From CAYMKL01 sp964390805 (lineage in GTDB: Bacteria; Chloroflexota; Anaerolineae; VGOG01): a DNA stretch of 42,024 nt. The notes beneath the pieces are model-generated. The model worked only from the letters and a program-made list of their open reading frames with translations, was not told the origin of the DNA and did not search any database. Of the stretch, positions 25,040-33,345 are shown piece after piece. The first letter of the stretch is position 1, and every line of letters begins with the position of its first letter. The position numbers and the translations under genes are program-made. Location of the stretch: the NCBI GenBank assembly GCA_964390805.1, contig CAYMKL010000052.1, positions 1 through 42,024 on the forward strand. The letters are read 5' to 3'.

Positions 25040-26908
25040 TTAGCTAATCAGGGTTTGGGACAGAGTAAAGGCAAACCTGCTTCCTTTTCCATCGGGGGTG
25101 CAAGGGCTTTCCACCCAGATCTCTCCCCCGTGGGCTTCCACGATCCTCTTGGCAATGGATAGCCCCAAGCCTGCTCCGGCCCTCTCCACATCTCGGCCGC
25201 GAAAGAACTCGTCGAAAATATGGGGCAAGTCTTCTGAGGGGATGCCTACTCCGGTGTCCATCACCTCAACCTGAAGGCGATCCCCCCTGTCTTCCACACT
25301 AAGGGTTATCAGGCCCTTCGCGGGCGTGAACTTGACGGCGTTAGCCAACAGATTGTTCAGCACTTGCCGCAAACGATGCGGGGCAGCATGGATGGTGGGT
25401 AGCTTTTCCGGCAACTCCATCCGCAGCTCCATCTCCTTTTCCCTGGCCATAGCCTGAACATCCTCCAGGGAACCCTCAACCACCTCGGACAGGCAGATAG
25501 TCTTGAATTCTTTGGCGATCTGCCCGGCCTCGATGCGAGAGACGTCCAACAGGTCACTGATCAGATTGAGCAACCCCCCAATGCGATGGCTGCTTCTGTC
25601 CAGCATCTCCCGCTGCTCTTCGTTGATCTCACCAGCGAAGCCGCCCAGGATCACCTGAAGATAGCTCTCAATGGCCACCAGGGGGGCTTTTAAGTCGTGA
25701 GAGACCATGCCCATGAAGTAAGTTCTCAACCTGTCCAACTCCACCAGCTTTCTATTGGTTTCTTCCAGGACCCTGGAGTCTATCACACACTGGTTTCTCA
25801 GTGAGGCCACCTCCCTTTGTCTCTTCCTTAGCTCCCCGGCGATGGAGGTGGCCACATAGGTGGAGATATATAAAACGGTGACAAAGGTGAAGATGACAGC
25901 CAGAATGTACGTTTCCTGACGGTATAGATCAAGAGGGACAAATCCTCCCAGGTGGATGTGAGGAATTACATCGAGATACTCCAGGCCGATCAATGAGCAG
26001 AGCAATAAGACCGCCAGAGTAGCCAGTGAATAAGCTGCAACGTAGGGAAGCAGTATGCTGGCAATAGTTATGTGAAAGACAAAGTAGAAGATGAGGGGAT
26101 TCTCGATACCTCCTGTGAAATGGAGAAGTACGGTCAGGGCTAACAGATCCACAACGCTCTGCACGGCAGCAAATCCTCTGGCTTTCTCTACTAGATCGGG
26201 AGCACCTTCAGGCGTCAAACCTCTGGCGTACAACCAAAATATCAAGTTATACAAAGCGATGCCGACGGCGACGATGTATACCGGAAGGGCGGGAAATCTT
26301 ATCCGGAGGACATTATTAGCAAACAGCGTCAGGACTGCTACCCCGATCGCAGCTACCCACCTGAAGTCAATGAAATAATGGATCCTTTGAATCAAGGTGG
26401 CTTCTTCAGGCGTATACTCAAAAGAGAGTTCTTCTCCTTTCAGAAAACCCGTCAACTTTTGCCTGGTATCCTTAAGTCTTAAGGCCACTATCTGGGTGAC
26501 TATTTCCGTCATCCTATGGCCTATGTGAGGCTCGCTTTCAAACAAGTCAAGCAAGTCGGATCCCTTGATGACGATGACCTTAGCTCTTTCCACGCATCTC
26601 GCCGATAGGGTCCAAGTATGGGGTTTTACAAGGGCTGACCAGCCAAAGACCTCACCTTGTGTCGCCAACTCGATAGTTGTTTGCTTTGGCGAGGCATACG
26701 GCCGAAGCTCAAGCTCCATCTCCAAGGCCACCTCTCCCTCTTCCACAAGGTACAAGTAATCTGCCGCACCGCCTTCTTCGAAGATGACTGCCCCAGCCTC
26801 GTAAACCTCCACGCGGCAGAGTTCAGCTATTCTGTCCAGTTCATCATCGGTCAGGCGTTCGAAGATTGGAAACTTGCTCAGGACTTGAATGGCTCTTAAG
26901 TCTCTCAC
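25040..26908 (-). CDS. Histidine kinase with N-terminal cyclic-nucleotide-binding domain
   Basis: 622 residues. A CNB/Crp-like domain (1-150; FEEGGAADYLYLVEEGEVAL, GEVFGWSALV), about six hydrophobic segments (about 175-345) without an evident periplasmic domain, a coiled coil, HisKA with His404 in GMVSHDLKAPL, and HATPase_c (NAVKFTP, DTGVGIPSEDLPHIF, AGLGLSIAKRIVEAHGG). A cytoplasmic ligand (cAMP-type nucleotide or other effector) may therefore control phosphotransfer, perhaps to the two REC proteins just downstream. GTG start; GTGA overlaps the metV stop by 4 bp, so it is coupled to the metabolic operon. No DNA-binding domain. Confidence 0.9.
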   Translation of the reverse strand: MRDLRAIQVLSKFPIFERLTDDELDRIAELCRVEVYEAGAVIFEEGGAADYLYLVEEGEVALEMELELRPYASPKQTTIELATQGEVFGWSALVKPHTWTLSARCVERAKVIVIKGSDLLDLFESEPHIGHRMTEIVTQIVALRLKDTRQKLTGFLKGEELSFEYTPEEATLIQRIHYFIDFRWVAAIGVAVLTLFANNVLRIRFPALPVYIVAVGIALYNLIFWLYARGLTPEGAPDLVEKARGFAAVQSVVDLLALTVLLHFTGGIENPLIFYFVFHITIASILLPYVAAYSLATLAVLLLCSLIGLEYLDVIPHIHLGGFVPLDLYRQETYILAVIFTFVTVLYISTYVATSIAGELRKRQREVASLRNQCVIDSRVLEETNRKLVELDRLRTYFMGMVSHDLKAPLVAIESYLQVILGGFAGEINEEQREMLDRSSHRIGGLLNLISDLLDVSRIEAGQIAKEFKTICLSEVVEGSLEDVQAMAREKEMELRMELPEKLPTIHAAPHRLRQVLNNLLANAVKFTPAKGLITLSVEDRGDRLQVEVMDTGVGIPSEDLPHIFDEFFRGRDVERAGAGLGLSIAKRIVEAHGGEIWVESPCTPDGKGSRFAFTLSQTLIS

Positions 26909-27573
26909 AGGCGCAGGTCTTCCCTCACAATCTTGCGCGGGCCGCCGTCTCGGCTAGTGGACCAGTCTTTGACAGGCTGGATCTCGGTCAACATCTCCAA
27001 TTTGCCCAAAGCCTTGAGGCGGTCGTAAACCAACTGCCAGGCACACTCAACCTCAGGAGCGATCTCACACTTGCCATCTGCTGATCCCCCGCACGGCCCA
27101 TTGAAGATGCTCTTGGAGCAGCGGGCGATGGGGCATATGCCAGCGGTCATGTCGAGAATACAGTTTCCGCAGGCCTGACACCGCTCGTCCCAGACACCCT
27201 GCTCAGTGGGCTGGCCCAGGAAGGAGGTGTTGAGACCGGGCAGGGTGATCTTGTCCGGGAACTGCTCGTTCATGGTCTGCACGCCGATGCCACAAGCCAG
27301 GGAGAGCACCGCATCGGCCTCCCTCACCAGGTCGGCCACTTCCTGGTTGTACTCGTACTCGCACTGGCGCTGTACCGTGGCCTCCACGAACTCTCTGGGC
27401 TGGCCCTCCAGCCCGGTGGCCATGCGCAGGGCCGAAGCCAGGATGCCCACCTCTTTCTCCCCACCAGCGAAGGAGACCGTGACGCAGGTGCCGCAGCCGA
27501 GCACCAGTATCTTCTGGTAATCGGCGATCATTTCCTTGATTTCGTCCAGAGGCTTCTGTTCGCCTATGATCAT
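26905..27573 (-). CDS. metV: MetV-type MTHFR partner subunit (full-length form)
   Basis: 222 residues. The N-terminal half (ILVLGCGTCVTVSFAGGEKEV, LACGIGVQTMNEQFPD) is the alpha/beta part of MetV; the C-terminal half has the Cys cluster CQACGNCILDMTAGICPIARC and FNGPCGGSADGKCEI. In acetogens MetV binds MetF and links it to HdrABC-MvhD. The ATGA start overlaps the mvhD stop by 4 bp, and the 3' end overlaps the kinase gene by 4 bp. The next metF lies 1.9 kb downstream, beyond the kinase. Confidence 0.9.
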   Translation of the reverse strand: MIIGEQKPLDEIKEMIADYQKILVLGCGTCVTVSFAGGEKEVGILASALRMATGLEGQPREFVEATVQRQCEYEYNQEVADLVREADAVLSLACGIGVQTMNEQFPDKITLPGLNTSFLGQPTEQGVWDERCQACGNCILDMTAGICPIARCSKSIFNGPCGGSADGKCEIAPEVECAWQLVYDRLKALGKLEMLTEIQPVKDWSTSRDGGPRKIVREDLRL

Positions 27574-27995
27574 AGTTTAGCCCCCTCTTTTCTCAACGGA
27601 TTCGGCCCGAACTCTTGTATGCGCTCCGTCATCTCCGTGGCGATCTCGGCGAAACGGGCTCCTTCGGCTGAGGAGAGAAAGACCATCTCCAACCGCTCGC
27701 CGCCCAGGCCGATCTGGTCGAGGAGCTCTTTGACGTAGTTCACCCTCTTCTCAGCGCGCACATTACCTTCCAGGTAATGACAAGTCCCCTTCAGTCAACC
27801 GGCCACCAGGACGCCGTCCGCTCCCCGCTCGAAGGCTCGCAGGACGTAGAGAACATCCAACTTGCCGGTGCAGGGCAGCCGCATGATCTTGACGTTGGTT
27901 GGATACTGAAGGCGCATTGAGCCTGTTAGGTCGGCGGCGGCGTAGGCGCAATAGTGGCAAGCGAAGGCCAGGATTTGGGGTTCGAATTCGGTCAT
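27570..27995 (-). CDS. mvhD: MvhD-type hydrogenase iron-sulfur subunit, probable selenoprotein
   Basis: Reading from ATG 27995 (AGGAG upstream) gives MTEFEPQILAFACHYCAYAA...DGVLVAG, then an in-frame TGA at 27797-27795, then LKGTCHYLEGN... to TGA 27572-27570. The whole is 141 codons in one frame, the normal MvhD size. MvhD passes electrons between HdrA and a hydrogenase or other donor through a [2Fe-2S] site made by conserved Cys residues. The TGA falls on the Cys of the family's G-C-xxGxCHY motif, the kind of position held by selenocysteine in VhuD-type archaeal homologues. A stem-loop fitting bacterial SECIS rules follows (27761-27779). Alternatives: a nonsense mutation or sequencing error at a TGC/TGT codon. 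No selenocysteine machinery genes are in the window. hicA ends 9 bp upstream; metV overlaps by 4 bp. Confidence 0.8.
27761..27797 (-). promoter_or_regulatory. Candidate bacterial SECIS element with its UGA
   Basis: After TGA (27797-27795) come 15 nt, then CATTACC-TGGAA-GGTAATG: a perfect 7-bp stem and a 5-nt loop. The loop starts 22 nt after the UGA and has G at its second position. Published bSECIS rules (loop 16-37 nt from UGA, G within the first two loop positions, stem of at least 4 bp) are met. The stem is coding sequence, as in other bacterial SECIS. Confidence 0.68.
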
Positions 27996-28004
27996 AGAGA
28001 ACTC

Positions 28005-28319
28005 CTAGTCCATTTTCGGTTTGAAATCCATATCCTGACGCCTCGAGCGAAGCAGTTTGGCGTATTCTGCCTCAGAGAGCTGTCTTTTACAACCTCTGAG
28101 GAACTCGCTTTGGTGCAAGCGAATCTGCTTCAAGATCGAAGCATAGGTCTTGGGAGCGACGTCTTTCTCACGGGCAGGAAGCATGGTGCGGGTCTTTTGG
28201 CCATCAAGCAAGAAGGTGAACCAGCGATGGCTGCCTTTCCCGCGCTTTGGCTCCTCCACAAACCCCAACCGTCGAAGACATCTTGCCAGTTCCCTGGTGG
28301 AGTACGACCTGCGGGTCAT
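28005..28319 (-). CDS. hicA: HicA-type mRNA interferase toxin
   Basis: 104 residues with the HicA/YcfA fold: STRELARCLRRLGFVEEPKR, then GKGSHRWF with the catalytic His, and a basic helical tail longer than in most members. Known role: a small dsRBD-like toxin that cleaves mRNA, neutralised by HicB. The start overlaps the hicB stop by 4 bp (ATGA); the gene ends 9 bp before mvhD. The antitoxin-first order is usual for many HicBA pairs. Confidence 0.82.
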   Translation of the reverse strand: MTRRSYSTRELARCLRRLGFVEEPKRGKGSHRWFTFLLDGQKTRTMLPAREKDVAPKTYASILKQIRLHQSEFLRGCKRQLSEAEYAKLLRSRRQDMDFKPKMD

Positions 28320-28654
28320 GCTGACGTCACTGCCACTGATAGCTCTTCAGGAGCACGCTCGACAAAAAACAGGGTCAGGATTGTCGGCAGTAGCAGCCGC
28401 GCCTCTTTGCCCGGTGGCTTGACCTCTTTCCTCTCCATCTTCAGAGCGCGATACAGGTTCAGATGGGCTCGGCTCTCCGCATCAAGCTGGCCCTCATTGT
28501 CAACCAGATACAGATAATACTCCCCAACTAGGTCAGTAAAGTTTTCCCTTGCCTTTTCCAAGGTCGAACTGCACGTGACAAGATCAAGCTCGGGGCAATA
28601 AAGAGTCACTCCTCCCTCTTCTTCAGTTACTTGAACAGTCAGCAGTATGGACAT
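28316..28654 (-). CDS. hicB: HicB-like antitoxin
   Basis: 112 residues. The N-terminal half (SILLTVQVTEEEGGVTLYCP) shows the partial RNase H-like HicB pattern, ELDLVTCSSTLEKARENFTDLV being the usual helix after the strand pair. No clear DNA-binding domain at the C-terminus, which is Lys/Glu-rich then hydrophobic. GGAGGGG precedes the ATG. It starts 26 bp after hdrA and is coupled to hicA, so the pair is inserted between hdrA and mvhD. Confidence 0.75.
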   Translation of the reverse strand: MSILLTVQVTEEEGGVTLYCPELDLVTCSSTLEKARENFTDLVGEYYLYLVDNEGQLDAESRAHLNLYRALKMERKEVKPPGKEARLLLPTILTLFFVERAPEELSVAVTSA

Positions 28655-28680
28655 CTTTCACCCCTCCCTGAACCATCATC

Positions 28681-31600
28681 CTACGCCGCCAACAACTCCT
28701 CAAACAACGCCTCTTCCTTGGCCAGCACCTGCTCATCGCGATAGTGCTGCAGTTGGATGGCCTTGGCCGGACATTCCCCAGCGCAGGTGCCGCAGCCCTG
28801 GCACGCGGCAGCCTCGATCTCGGCCACACCCAGGATCGCCCCGGCTCCGACTTTGGTCGGGTTGATGCGCGGCACATCGTAGGGGCAGACGCGCACACAG
28901 GTGAGACAGCCAGTGCACTTCTCCTCATCCACCACCGCCACCATCCCGCCCACCTCCAGGGCCTCTTTGGAGAGGATAGTGGCCGCTCGCGCCGCCGCTG
29001 CCTGGGCTTGGGCGATGGCCTCGTCTATGAACTTGGGATAATGGGCCGCGCCGCAAAGGAAGATGCCCTCGGCGGGGAAATCCACAGGCCGCAGTTTGAC
29101 GTGGGCCTCCAGGAAGAAGCCCTCCAAAGTGCAGGAGAACTTGAGCAGTTCCGCCAGATCCCGATTGCCTTCGGCTGGCACCACCGCGCCAGACAATACC
29201 AACAGATCAGGGGTGAAAGCGAGACGCTGTCCCAAGACGGGTTCGAAGACCGAAACCTGCAACCGATTGGAGGTTGGAGGTTGGAGGTTGGAGGCCGAAG
29301 CTTCCCCCCCAACCCTTCGACCTTGCTCAGGACAGGCTTTGAGGGGGATTGAGGGAGGGCTTGTCGCTGAGTGTTGGACATCGGGCCTGTTATCATCGTC
29401 ATAGCGCAGGAATATGACGCCCTTCTCCCGGGCCTCGGTATAGAGCGCCTCACTGAAACCGTAGGTGCGCACGTCCTTGTAGAGGACGTAGACATTGCAA
29501 TCGGGATCAAGCTCTTTGATTCGAAGGGCGTTTTTGATAGCCACGCCACAACAGACGCGGCTGCAGTAGAAGGGCATGTCATCGCCCTCGTCCCAGGGGC
29601 CGACACATTGGATCATGACCACACTGGAACACTCGCTGATTTGCCGATTTGCTGATTCGCTCAGTAGCTTCTCCAGATCGCCCTGGGTGATGATGCGTGG
29701 GTCTTGGCCCAGCAGATACGCTGCTCCCCGATACTCCTGCCCGCCGGTGGCTACGATGGTCACGCCATGCTCGATGAGACGCTGGGTGGGATCGTCCGCG
29801 CTAGCCACGGTGGTCTTGAAGTTGCCAACGAAGCCGCTGAACTTGGCCACCTCGTAGCCAGCCAGCACCTCAATGCGCTCATGCCCGCGCACTTTCTGCT
29901 CCAACTCCTGCAAGAGAGCCTTTGGATCGCTGCCGTCGGCGGTGTAGTAGATCTGGCGCAGGCGGCCGCCCAGTTCCTTTTCTCGCTCCACCAGATAAAC
30001 TCCGAAGCCCTGCTCGGCCAGGTTCAGGGCAGCGGTCATCCCCGCCACTCCCCCGCCGATGATCAGCGCCTCGTGGCTCAATGCCTGGGGCGCGGTATAG
30101 AGGGGCATCAGCCATCGGGAGCGCCCCACGGCCATGCGGGTCAGATCGTTGGCCTTTTGGGTGGCTGCTTCTGGCTCGGATGTGTGCACCCAAGAGCATT
30201 GGTCCCTGATGTTGGCCATCTCGAAGAGATAGGGATTGAGCCCTGCCTCGCGGATGGTGTCGCGGAAGATGGGCTCGTGGGTGCGCGGCGTACAAGAGGA
30301 AACGATGACACGGTTGAGCCCGTGCTCGGCGATGCGCTCCTGGATCAGCTTCAGGGAGTCGGCGGAACAGGAGTAGATGGTGTTCTCGGTATGAGCGACA
30401 TTGGGGAGGTCCTTGGCGTAATCCACCACGGCATCCACGTCCACCACCCCAGCGATGTTCGACCCGCAGGAGCAGATGAACACCCCGATGCGAGGCTCGT
30501 CAGTGATGGCTACCGAGATCTCCGGCGGATAGACTTTCTCCTCGACCAGGGTGCCGCGCTCGGTGCCGATCAGCGACAGGGCGGCCGCCGCAGCGCCGCT
30601 GGCCTCAACGACGCTCTCAGGGATGTCCTTGGGCTCGGCGAACGCGCCGCAGACAAACACCCCAGGCCGGCTGGTCTCCACTGGCCTGAAGGGCTGCGTC
30701 TGGCAGAAGCCCCGCTCGTCCAGTTCGATCCCAACCGCTTTGGCCAGCTCTTTGGAAGCCGGCTCCATTCCCACGCTGAGCACTACCAGGTCGCACTCAT
30801 CCTTGTGCAGTTGCCCATCCTCGGTCTCGTAGACCAGGCGCAGGTTGTGGGCGGCCGGGTCTTCGGCAATGGCCGGGACGCGAGAGCGGACGTATTGGAT
30901 GCCATACTGGGTCTGGGCTCGCTGGAAATAGGCGTCGAAGCCCTTGCCAAAGGCCCGCATGTCCATCAGAAAGACCTGGCACTCCACGCCGGGCAGGTGC
31001 TCGGTGGCCAGCATGGCTTCTTTGGTAGCATACATGCAACACACCGCGCTGCAATAGTCGTGCTCACGGTCGCGAGAGCCAATGCATTGCAGGAAGGCGA
31101 TGCGCTTGGGCTCCTGATGGTCGGACATCCGCCTGACGTGACCACCGGTCGGCCCGGAGGCCGAAAGCAACCGCTCGAACTGCATGGAAGTGATCACGTT
31201 GGGATAGCGGCCGTAGCCCAGCGCGGAATAGCGCTCCGGATCGAACAACTGGTAGCCCGGAGCCAGCACCACTGCGCCGACCCCTAGTTCATGTTCATAG
31301 GGAGCTTGTTGGTGGTCAATGGCCCCCACTTTGCAGGCCAGGACGCACTGGTAGCACTCGGAGCACAGTCCGCAGTGCAGACAGCGCAGGGCCTCAATGT
31401 GGGCTTGCTCCTCGGTCAGGCCCAGCTCGACCTCGCGGAAATCCCTGGCGCGCTCCTCTGCCGGGGCGGTGGGCATGACCTCTCGGGGTCTAAGGTCCAC
31501 CTCGCCCCGCGCCCGCATTTCGGAGATTTCATCATCGGTCAACTCGGCGACGGGCAGCGGGGTGAGCTCTCGCGGAGTGAGGAGAGGCACACCGCGCAGG

Positions 31601-33345
31601 TGGCGGTCAATGGACAGCGCGCCGCGCCGCCCGTGCGCAATGGCCTCGATCAGCGCGCCCGGTCCGGCGGCGGCATCGCCTCCCGCAAACACCCCTGGTC
31701 GGTTGGTGGTCAGGGTCTCTGGGTCCACCTTGAACGTGCCCCAGCGCGTGATCTCCAGCCCGTGATCGGGGTCGAGGAAACTGATCTCCGGGGCCTGAGC
31801 CACAGCGGCCACCATTGCATCGCACTCGACGACGAACTCCGATCCCTCAATGGGGATGGGGCGGCGGCGGCCGCTGGCATCGGGCTGGCCCAACCTCATG
31901 CGGATGCAACGGACGCTGCTGATGTGCCCGTTGTCTGAGAGCACTTCAATGGGCTGAGTGAGGAGTTCCAGTCTGACTCCCTCGGCCTCGGCGTCGTCCA
32001 CCTCCCAGGAGTTGGCCGGCATCTCCGCCCGGCTGCGGCGGTAGAGGATGGTCACTTCCCTGCTGCCCATCCGCACCGCAGTGCGAGCGGTGTCTACGGC
32101 AGTATTTCCTCCGCCGACGACCACCACTCGCTCCCCCAGCCTGATCTCCTCGCCCAGGCTGATACTGCGCAGAAAGGGCACACCGTGGAATACCCCCTCG
32201 GCGTCCTCACCAGGGATGCCCAGCAATTGCGGCTCGTGGGCGCCGATGGCCAGGAACACCGTACTGTAGCCCTCATCGAAGAGGCGGTTGACGTCCCGCA
32301 CGGCGTGGTTGAGCTTGAGCTCGACGCCCAGTTTGAGAATCTCGTCAATCTCGCGGCGCAGCACCTGGCGCGGCAGGCGGTAAGCGGGGATACCAACACG
32401 CATCATCCCGCCCGGCACCGGAAGCGCCTCGAAGATGGTCGGCTGGTAGCCCATCCGCACCAGGAAGTAAGCGGCAGTCAGGCCAGCCGGCCCAGAACCA
32501 ACCACCGCCACCCGTCGCTTCTCTTCGGGCGGGAGTTCCGTCGGAGCCAAAGGAAAGGGCGTCAACTCCCTGTCCCCCTGCTCCCTTTGAGCTTTGGACT
32601 TTGAGCTTTGAGCTTCAGGGCTCCCCTGCTCCCTTGCATACACCGTGTCCGCCACAAACCGCTTGAGAGCGCAAATCGCCACCGGGCTGTCCACTTTCCC
32701 CCGGTTGCACTCGCTCTCGCAGGGATGATGGCACACCCGACCGACCGTGGCCGGAAAGGGATTGTACTGCTTGATGACCTCCAGGGCCTCTTCGTAGCGT
32801 CCTTCGGCGATGAGAGCAATGTAGCCCTGGGCGCTGGTGTCAGCCGGACAGGTGTACTTGCAGGGTGAAGTGCCTTTCTTGGTGATAGCGTAGGCGTTGG
32901 GGACGGCCTGAGCGTAGGGCTTGAAGACAGCAGTGCGTTCGGCCAGACCCTCGTCGAACTCGCTGGGGACATGGATGGGACACACCTCGACGCAGTCGTT
33001 GCAGGCAGTGCATATCTCGGTGTCCACGTAGCGGGGCCGACGGAGGATGGTGGCGGTGAAGTCGCCCGCCTCTCCCTCCAGCCTGAGCAGGTCGGCGGTG
33101 GTGATGATCTCGATGTTGCGATGGCGGCCCGCCTCCACCAGCTTGGGGGAGATGATGCACATAGCGCAGTCGTTGGTGGGGAAGGTCTTGTCCAGTTGGG
33201 CCATCTTCCCGCCAATGGCCGGCGAGCGCTCCAGGAGGTAGACCTTGATCTCGGATTCGGCCAGATCGAGCGCGGCCTGCACCCCGGCGATCCCGGCTCC
33301 GACCACCAGTGCGGCGCCAATGGGTTTGTGAAGTGTAGAAGTCAC
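28681..33345 (-). CDS. hdrA: Double HdrA flavoprotein with inserted GltD/NfnB-like NAD(P)H module
   Basis: 1554 residues. HdrA module 1: FAD site VVGAGIAGVQAALDL (about 10-30), CAMCIISPK, [4Fe-4S] CTACNDCVEVCP (110-125). Then a GltD-like module (about 160-615) with CHHPCESECNRG, VVGSGPAGLTAAYF near 280, VVGGGNTAVDTART and PGVFAGGDAAAGPGALIEA. HdrA 1 resumes with CLHCGLCSECYQC (653-670) and QCIGSRD (752-758). Module 2: GVFICSCGSN (948-963), IIGGGVAGMTAALNL (1092-1105), QCVGPWDE (1242-1250), two C-terminal ferredoxin clusters (1470-1522). HdrA is the flavin hub of Hdr complexes and a proposed bifurcation site; the GltD part suggests NAD(P)H as an electron donor. GTG start with GGAGGTGATC, overlapping the vapC-like stop by 4 bp. 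Three linker segments are translated dispersed repeats. Confidence 0.92.
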   Translation of the reverse strand: MTSTLHKPIGAALVVGAGIAGVQAALDLAESEIKVYLLERSPAIGGKMAQLDKTFPTNDCAMCIISPKLVEAGRHRNIEIITTADLLRLEGEAGDFTATILRRPRYVDTEICTACNDCVEVCPIHVPSEFDEGLAERTAVFKPYAQAVPNAYAITKKGTSPCKYTCPADTSAQGYIALIAEGRYEEALEVIKQYNPFPATVGRVCHHPCESECNRGKVDSPVAICALKRFVADTVYAREQGSPEAQSSKSKAQREQGDRELTPFPLAPTELPPEEKRRVAVVGSGPAGLTAAYFLVRMGYQPTIFEALPVPGGMMRVGIPAYRLPRQVLRREIDEILKLGVELKLNHAVRDVNRLFDEGYSTVFLAIGAHEPQLLGIPGEDAEGVFHGVPFLRSISLGEEIRLGERVVVVGGGNTAVDTARTAVRMGSREVTILYRRSRAEMPANSWEVDDAEAEGVRLELLTQPIEVLSDNGHISSVRCIRMRLGQPDASGRRRPIPIEGSEFVVECDAMVAAVAQAPEISFLDPDHGLEITRWGTFKVDPETLTTNRPGVFAGGDAAAGPGALIEAIAHGRRGALSIDRHLRGVPLLTPRELTPLPVAELTDDEISEMRARGEVDLRPREVMPTAPAEERARDFREVELGLTEEQAHIEALRCLHCGLCSECYQCVLACKVGAIDHQQAPYEHELGVGAVVLAPGYQLFDPERYSALGYGRYPNVITSMQFERLLSASGPTGGHVRRMSDHQEPKRIAFLQCIGSRDREHDYCSAVCCMYATKEAMLATEHLPGVECQVFLMDMRAFGKGFDAYFQRAQTQYGIQYVRSRVPAIAEDPAAHNLRLVYETEDGQLHKDECDLVVLSVGMEPASKELAKAVGIELDERGFCQTQPFRPVETSRPGVFVCGAFAEPKDIPESVVEASGAAAAALSLIGTERGTLVEEKVYPPEISVAITDEPRIGVFICSCGSNIAGVVDVDAVVDYAKDLPNVAHTENTIYSCSADSLKLIQERIAEHGLNRVIVSSCTPRTHEPIFRDTIREAGLNPYLFEMANIRDQCSWVHTSEPEAATQKANDLTRMAVGRSRWLMPLYTAPQALSHEALIIGGGVAGMTAALNLAEQGFGVYLVEREKELGGRLRQIYYTADGSDPKALLQELEQKVRGHERIEVLAGYEVAKFSGFVGNFKTTVASADDPTQRLIEHGVTIVATGGQEYRGAAYLLGQDPRIITQGDLEKLLSESANRQISECSSVVMIQCVGPWDEGDDMPFYCSRVCCGVAIKNALRIKELDPDCNVYVLYKDVRTYGFSEALYTEAREKGVIFLRYDDDNRPDVQHSATSPPSIPLKACPEQGRRVGGEASASNLQPPTSNRLQVSVFEPVLGQRLAFTPDLLVLSGAVVPAEGNRDLAELLKFSCTLEGFFLEAHVKLRPVDFPAEGIFLCGAAHYPKFIDEAIAQAQAAAARAATILSKEALEVGGMVAVVDEEKCTGCLTCVRVCPYDVPRINPTKVGAGAILGVAEIEAAACQGCGTCAGECPAKAIQLQHYRDEQVLAKEEALFEELLAA
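29262..29345. repeat. Two dispersed repeat units inside hdrA
   Basis: GGAGGTTGGAGGTTGGAGG-type tandem units next to the unit CCTTCGACCTTGCTCAGGAC, in frame. They encode KACPEQGRRVGGEA and NLQPPTSN (residues about 1333-1361), a stretch with no counterpart in HdrA homologues as I know them. Placed in a linker between HdrA module 2 and the ferredoxin tail. Confidence 0.8.
29630..29666. repeat. GATTTGCTGATTCGC unit inside hdrA
   Basis: CTGATTTGCCGATTTGCTGA is a short tandem of related octamers, in frame; it encodes SANRQISE (residues about 1227-1237) just before the QCVGPWDE cluster. A related unit (AATCAGCGGATCAGCAGGTC) is in lon near 38857-38876. Confidence 0.55.
32585..32637. repeat. GAGCTTTGGACTTTGAGC repeat inside hdrA
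   Basis: Tandem units TTTGAGCTTTGGACTTTGAG flanked by CCCTGCTCCC direct repeats (32577-32586 and 32624-32633). In frame; encodes AQSSKSKAQ between EQG repeats at residues about 236-256, in the linker between the GltD N-terminal helical part and its NAD(P)H domain. Confidence 0.75.

Noticed and set aside
27570..27761. A separate short gene after the mvhD stop
   Set aside because: It continues the same frame as 27795-27995 with MvhD homology across the TGA; one recoded gene explains it better.
29704..31287. A 527-residue plus-strand open frame opposite hdrA
   Set aside because: Exactly antisense to well-conserved HdrA coding sequence, no family motifs, His/Gly/Val-rich composition typical of a shadow frame in GC-rich DNA.
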